A stretch of 7,511 nucleotides of DNA. It comes from Prevotellaceae bacterium (lineage in GTDB: Bacteria; Bacteroidota; Bacteroidia; Bacteroidales; Paludibacteraceae). The notes under the pieces are model-generated. The model did not search any database, was not told the origin of the DNA, and saw nothing but the letters and a program-made list of their open reading frames with translations. Shown in pieces: positions 5,829-7,511 of the stretch; within the stretch, counting starts at the first letter, position 1; the number at the start of each line of letters is the position of its first letter. Both the position numbers and the translations under genes were made by a program. The stretch spans positions 1 through 7,511 of the forward strand of contig JAIRTG010000007.1 in NCBI GenBank assembly GCA_031255055.1, written 5' to 3'.

Positions 5829-5879
5829 GCATTTTTATTTAAAGTAACAGTTGCACCGTTTCAAATTTCCGGTTCGCCG

Positions 5880-5948
5880 TCAAAGCTCGATTACCCGTTT
5901 TACGTTTATCTGTTCCAGAAATGTTTCGTCGTGCGACACGACAATCAC
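5880..5948 (-). repeat. Right copy of 69-bp direct repeat (3' end of intact ABC-F gene)
   Basis: It is the functional partner of the copy at 3963-4031, with one difference at 5910. It encodes the last 22 residues of the ABC-F protein plus the stop codon. Both copies contain the 15-nt hairpin sequence GTCGTG-CGA-CACGAC (5928-5942; 4011-4025). Confidence 0.97.
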
Positions 5949-7466
5949 CGTTCCCCGGTATTCGTTCAGGGCGGCTGTCAGGATTTCGATGTTTTGAATA
6001 TCCAGGTTGTTGGTCGGCTCGTCCAGCAGGATTATGTCGGGCGATTGGCTGCTAATCGTCAGGCAACAAAGCATCAGGCGCATCCGTTCGCCGCCGCTTA
6101 GTACCCCGCAATATTTGTCCCAGTCTTCCCGGGCAAACAGAAACCGGTTCAGCCGGATTTTGATTTCGTGTTCCCGCAATGCCGAGGCATTGAATTGCTG
6201 GGCTTGTTCGTAAACATGCAGCGTATTGTCGAGCAGGGAATAATCCTGGTCGATGTACACCGACCGGTTTCCGGCTTTGTAAACCGTTCCCGTTGGTGCC
6301 GTCCGGTCGCCCAGAATCAACTTTACCAGGGTCGTTTTGCCCGAACCGTTTGCTCCTTTCAAGGCAATGCGTTCGCCGCTTGTGATCTGAAAGCTAAGGT
6401 TTTCCTTCCAAAGCGGCTGCGTGCCGTAACTGAAATTGAGATTGTTTGCGGCGAACAGTATTTTCCCTTTGTGTAAGGCGGAAGGGTCGAACCCGAATCG
6501 CATTTTGTCGATGTCGGGCAAGGTCGCACGCAATTCCTGCAACTCCTGCGAGATGCCGCCGATTTTTTCGGCGTGAACGCTTTTGAGTTTCGAAGTGCTG
6601 TTTTCGGCGTTGTTCCGCAAGGTATTCATCAGTATCCGCGCGACGCCCGCCTTTTCCTGTTTGCCTTTTCCGCGGCTGTCCGATCGTTGTTGCCGCTCCA
6701 GCGTTTCCCGTTCTTTTGCCTTGGCTTTTCGCAGGGCTTTTTCCTTGCTTTGAATGTGCTGGTTCAGCGCGTTATTTTCCTGTTGCTTCTGTGCGGCATA
6801 AAAATCGTAGTTGCCGCCGTAGACCTTTATGCCGTGTTGGGTTAATTCGCAGGTGGTGTCTAACAGGTTCAACAGCTTGCGGTCGTGGCTTACCACAAGC
6901 AATGTGCTTTTTGTTGACCGGATAAAATCGTACAACAGTTGCCTGCCTGCCACATCCAAGTGATTACTCGGTTCGTCCAGCAAAATCAATTCGGGCCGAT
7001 GAATGGAAATTCCCGCCAGGAAAACTTTCGTTTTCTGTCCGCCGCTTATCGTTTCCATTTTTTGCGACAAGTCCAAACCGGTCAGTTGCCAGTGACGAAT
7101 GGCTTCGGTACAGCGGGTTTCCAGGGTCCAGTCGTCGTTCAGCAGCGTGAAATTCTTTTCGCTGGTGTCGCCGTCCAAAATGGCTTTCAACGCTTGCAGC
7201 CGGTCTTCGATTTGCAGCGCCTGCGCGATAGTGAGGCGATTGAACTGTCCGAAAATCTGCGGGATACAGTACGGTTTGGCGTCTATGTCCAGTTGTCCGG
7301 CGGAGGGTTGCAGCTGTTGGGCAATGATTTGCAGCAGCGTCGACTTTCCGGTTCCGTTGTTGCCGGTCAGTGCTATTTTTTCGTGTGCGTTCACCGTGAG
7401 GTTGACGTCGCTGAACAGCAGGTCTTTGTTGGGGTGTATGTATGCGATGTTTTGTAAATTCAACAT
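5880..7466 (-). CDS. ABC-F family ATPase (ribosome-associated type, no membrane domain)
   Basis: A 528-residue soluble protein with two ABC ATPase domains in tandem. Domain 1 has Walker A GNNGTGKST (35-43), signature SGGQ (141-144), Walker B LILLDEPSNHLD (160-171) and the switch SHD (193-195). The charged, partly helical linker spans about 225-320. Domain 2 has Walker A GANGSGKTT (371-379), signature LSGGE (456-460), Walker B DIILLDEPTNNLD (477-489) and SHDE (511-514). All catalytic residues are present in both halves. ABC-F proteins act in the ribosomal E site as translation factors or as protectors against ribosome-targeting antibiotics; which of the two applies here cannot be told from sequence. 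Its TGA stop is the exact right edge of the inserted R-M island, and the reading frame was left intact. Its former downstream terminator appears to be separated from it. The GC content, near half by eye, is higher than that of the island. The start at 7466 directly precedes the first conserved strand. Confidence 0.94.
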   Translation of the reverse strand: MLNLQNIAYIHPNKDLLFSDVNLTVNAHEKIALTGNNGTGKSTLLQIIAQQLQPSAGQLDIDAKPYCIPQIFGQFNRLTIAQALQIEDRLQALKAILDGDTSEKNFTLLNDDWTLETRCTEAIRHWQLTGLDLSQKMETISGGQKTKVFLAGISIHRPELILLDEPSNHLDVAGRQLLYDFIRSTKSTLLVVSHDRKLLNLLDTTCELTQHGIKVYGGNYDFYAAQKQQENNALNQHIQSKEKALRKAKAKERETLERQQRSDSRGKGKQEKAGVARILMNTLRNNAENSTSKLKSVHAEKIGGISQELQELRATLPDIDKMRFGFDPSALHKGKILFAANNLNFSYGTQPLWKENLSFQITSGERIALKGANGSGKTTLVKLILGDRTAPTGTVYKAGNRSVYIDQDYSLLDNTLHVYEQAQQFNASALREHEIKIRLNRFLFAREDWDKYCGVLSGGERMRLMLCCLTISSQSPDIILLDEPTNNLDIQNIEILTAALNEYRGTVIVVSHDETFLEQINVKRVIEL

Positions 7467-7511
7467 GTGGCAGTTATTTTTGTGTATAAAAGAGTGGCGA
7501 AGCGATTGACG

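Larger units (their letters stand above)
4056..5879 (-). mobile_element. R-M island inserted with duplication of the ABC-F gene end
   Basis: The segment between the two ABC-F-derived sequences holds only the endonuclease gene, the methyltransferase gene and an 80-bp promoter region, about 1.8 kb. By eye it is clearly more AT-rich than the ABC-F gene. No transposase, integrase, terminal inverted repeats or tRNA target is present. The right edge is exactly the base before the ABC-F stop codon; the left edge is within a few bases of the methyltransferase stop codon. Known type II R-M systems have been reported inserted with long target duplications, and this arrangement fits that. The boundaries are inferred from where the repeats stop. 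Confidence 0.65.

Noticed and set aside
4056..5879. Insertion sequence or integron-type element
   Set aside because: There is no transposase or integrase gene, no terminal inverted repeats and no short target duplication. The flanking repeat is host gene sequence.
6939..7457. Long plus-strand open frame opposite the ABC-F gene (and similar frames at 7099-7509, 6573-6845)
   Set aside because: They lie antisense to a fully conserved ABC-F coding region, show no recognisable motif and have low-complexity composition. They are shadows of the real gene.

Overview
The window looks like a chromosomal segment of a Bacteroidota (Bacteroidales-like) bacterium. The evidence is a Bacteroidetes-style Rho C-terminus, several TAnnTTTG promoter boxes (the Bacteroidetes -7 element), AT-rich leaders without strong Shine-Dalgarno sequences, and a small outer-membrane barrel with a typical signal peptide.

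Left part (1-2750), housekeeping. The 3' half of rho is followed on the same strand by a small secreted beta-barrel protein. A membrane-anchored family 2 glycosyltransferase converges on it, and the two stop ends overlap by 9 bp. The glycosyltransferase and rpsO (ribosomal protein S15) diverge from a shared 146-bp AT-rich region with one recognisable promoter box each. rpsO ends at a strong intrinsic terminator.

Right part (2751-7511), all on the minus strand: a 528-residue ABC-F ATPase (5880-7466), an R-M operon (R 4981-5799, M 4058-4984) and a class II Fic protein (2751-3854). The endonuclease and methyltransferase both resemble EcoRV and M.EcoRV, including the endonuclease active site and both DNA-contacting loops, so GATATC is the predicted target. 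R comes first and its stop overlaps the M start (ATGA). No C-protein gene is visible.

The main find is how this R-M operon is inserted. The last 69 bp of the ABC-F gene, starting exactly at its stop codon (5880-5948), recur at 3963-4031 on the far side of the operon with one mismatch. The far copy is followed at once by a second ABC-F patch (4033-4055, 21/23 identical to 7016-7038). The remnant is therefore best read as a longer duplicated ABC-F segment (about 1.16 kb) that lost about 1,067 bp internally. The R-M operon thus sits between direct repeats of its neighbour, with no transposase or integrase. This matches the 'insertion with long target duplication' pattern reported for other type II R-M systems. 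The operon is visibly more AT-rich than the ABC-F gene. Before insertion, the ABC-F gene probably lay about 110 bp upstream of fic, and its old terminator candidate (3919-3951) is now stranded beyond the island.

No tRNA, rRNA, CRISPR array, transposase or integrase was seen. No gene-free stretch exceeds 300 bases.
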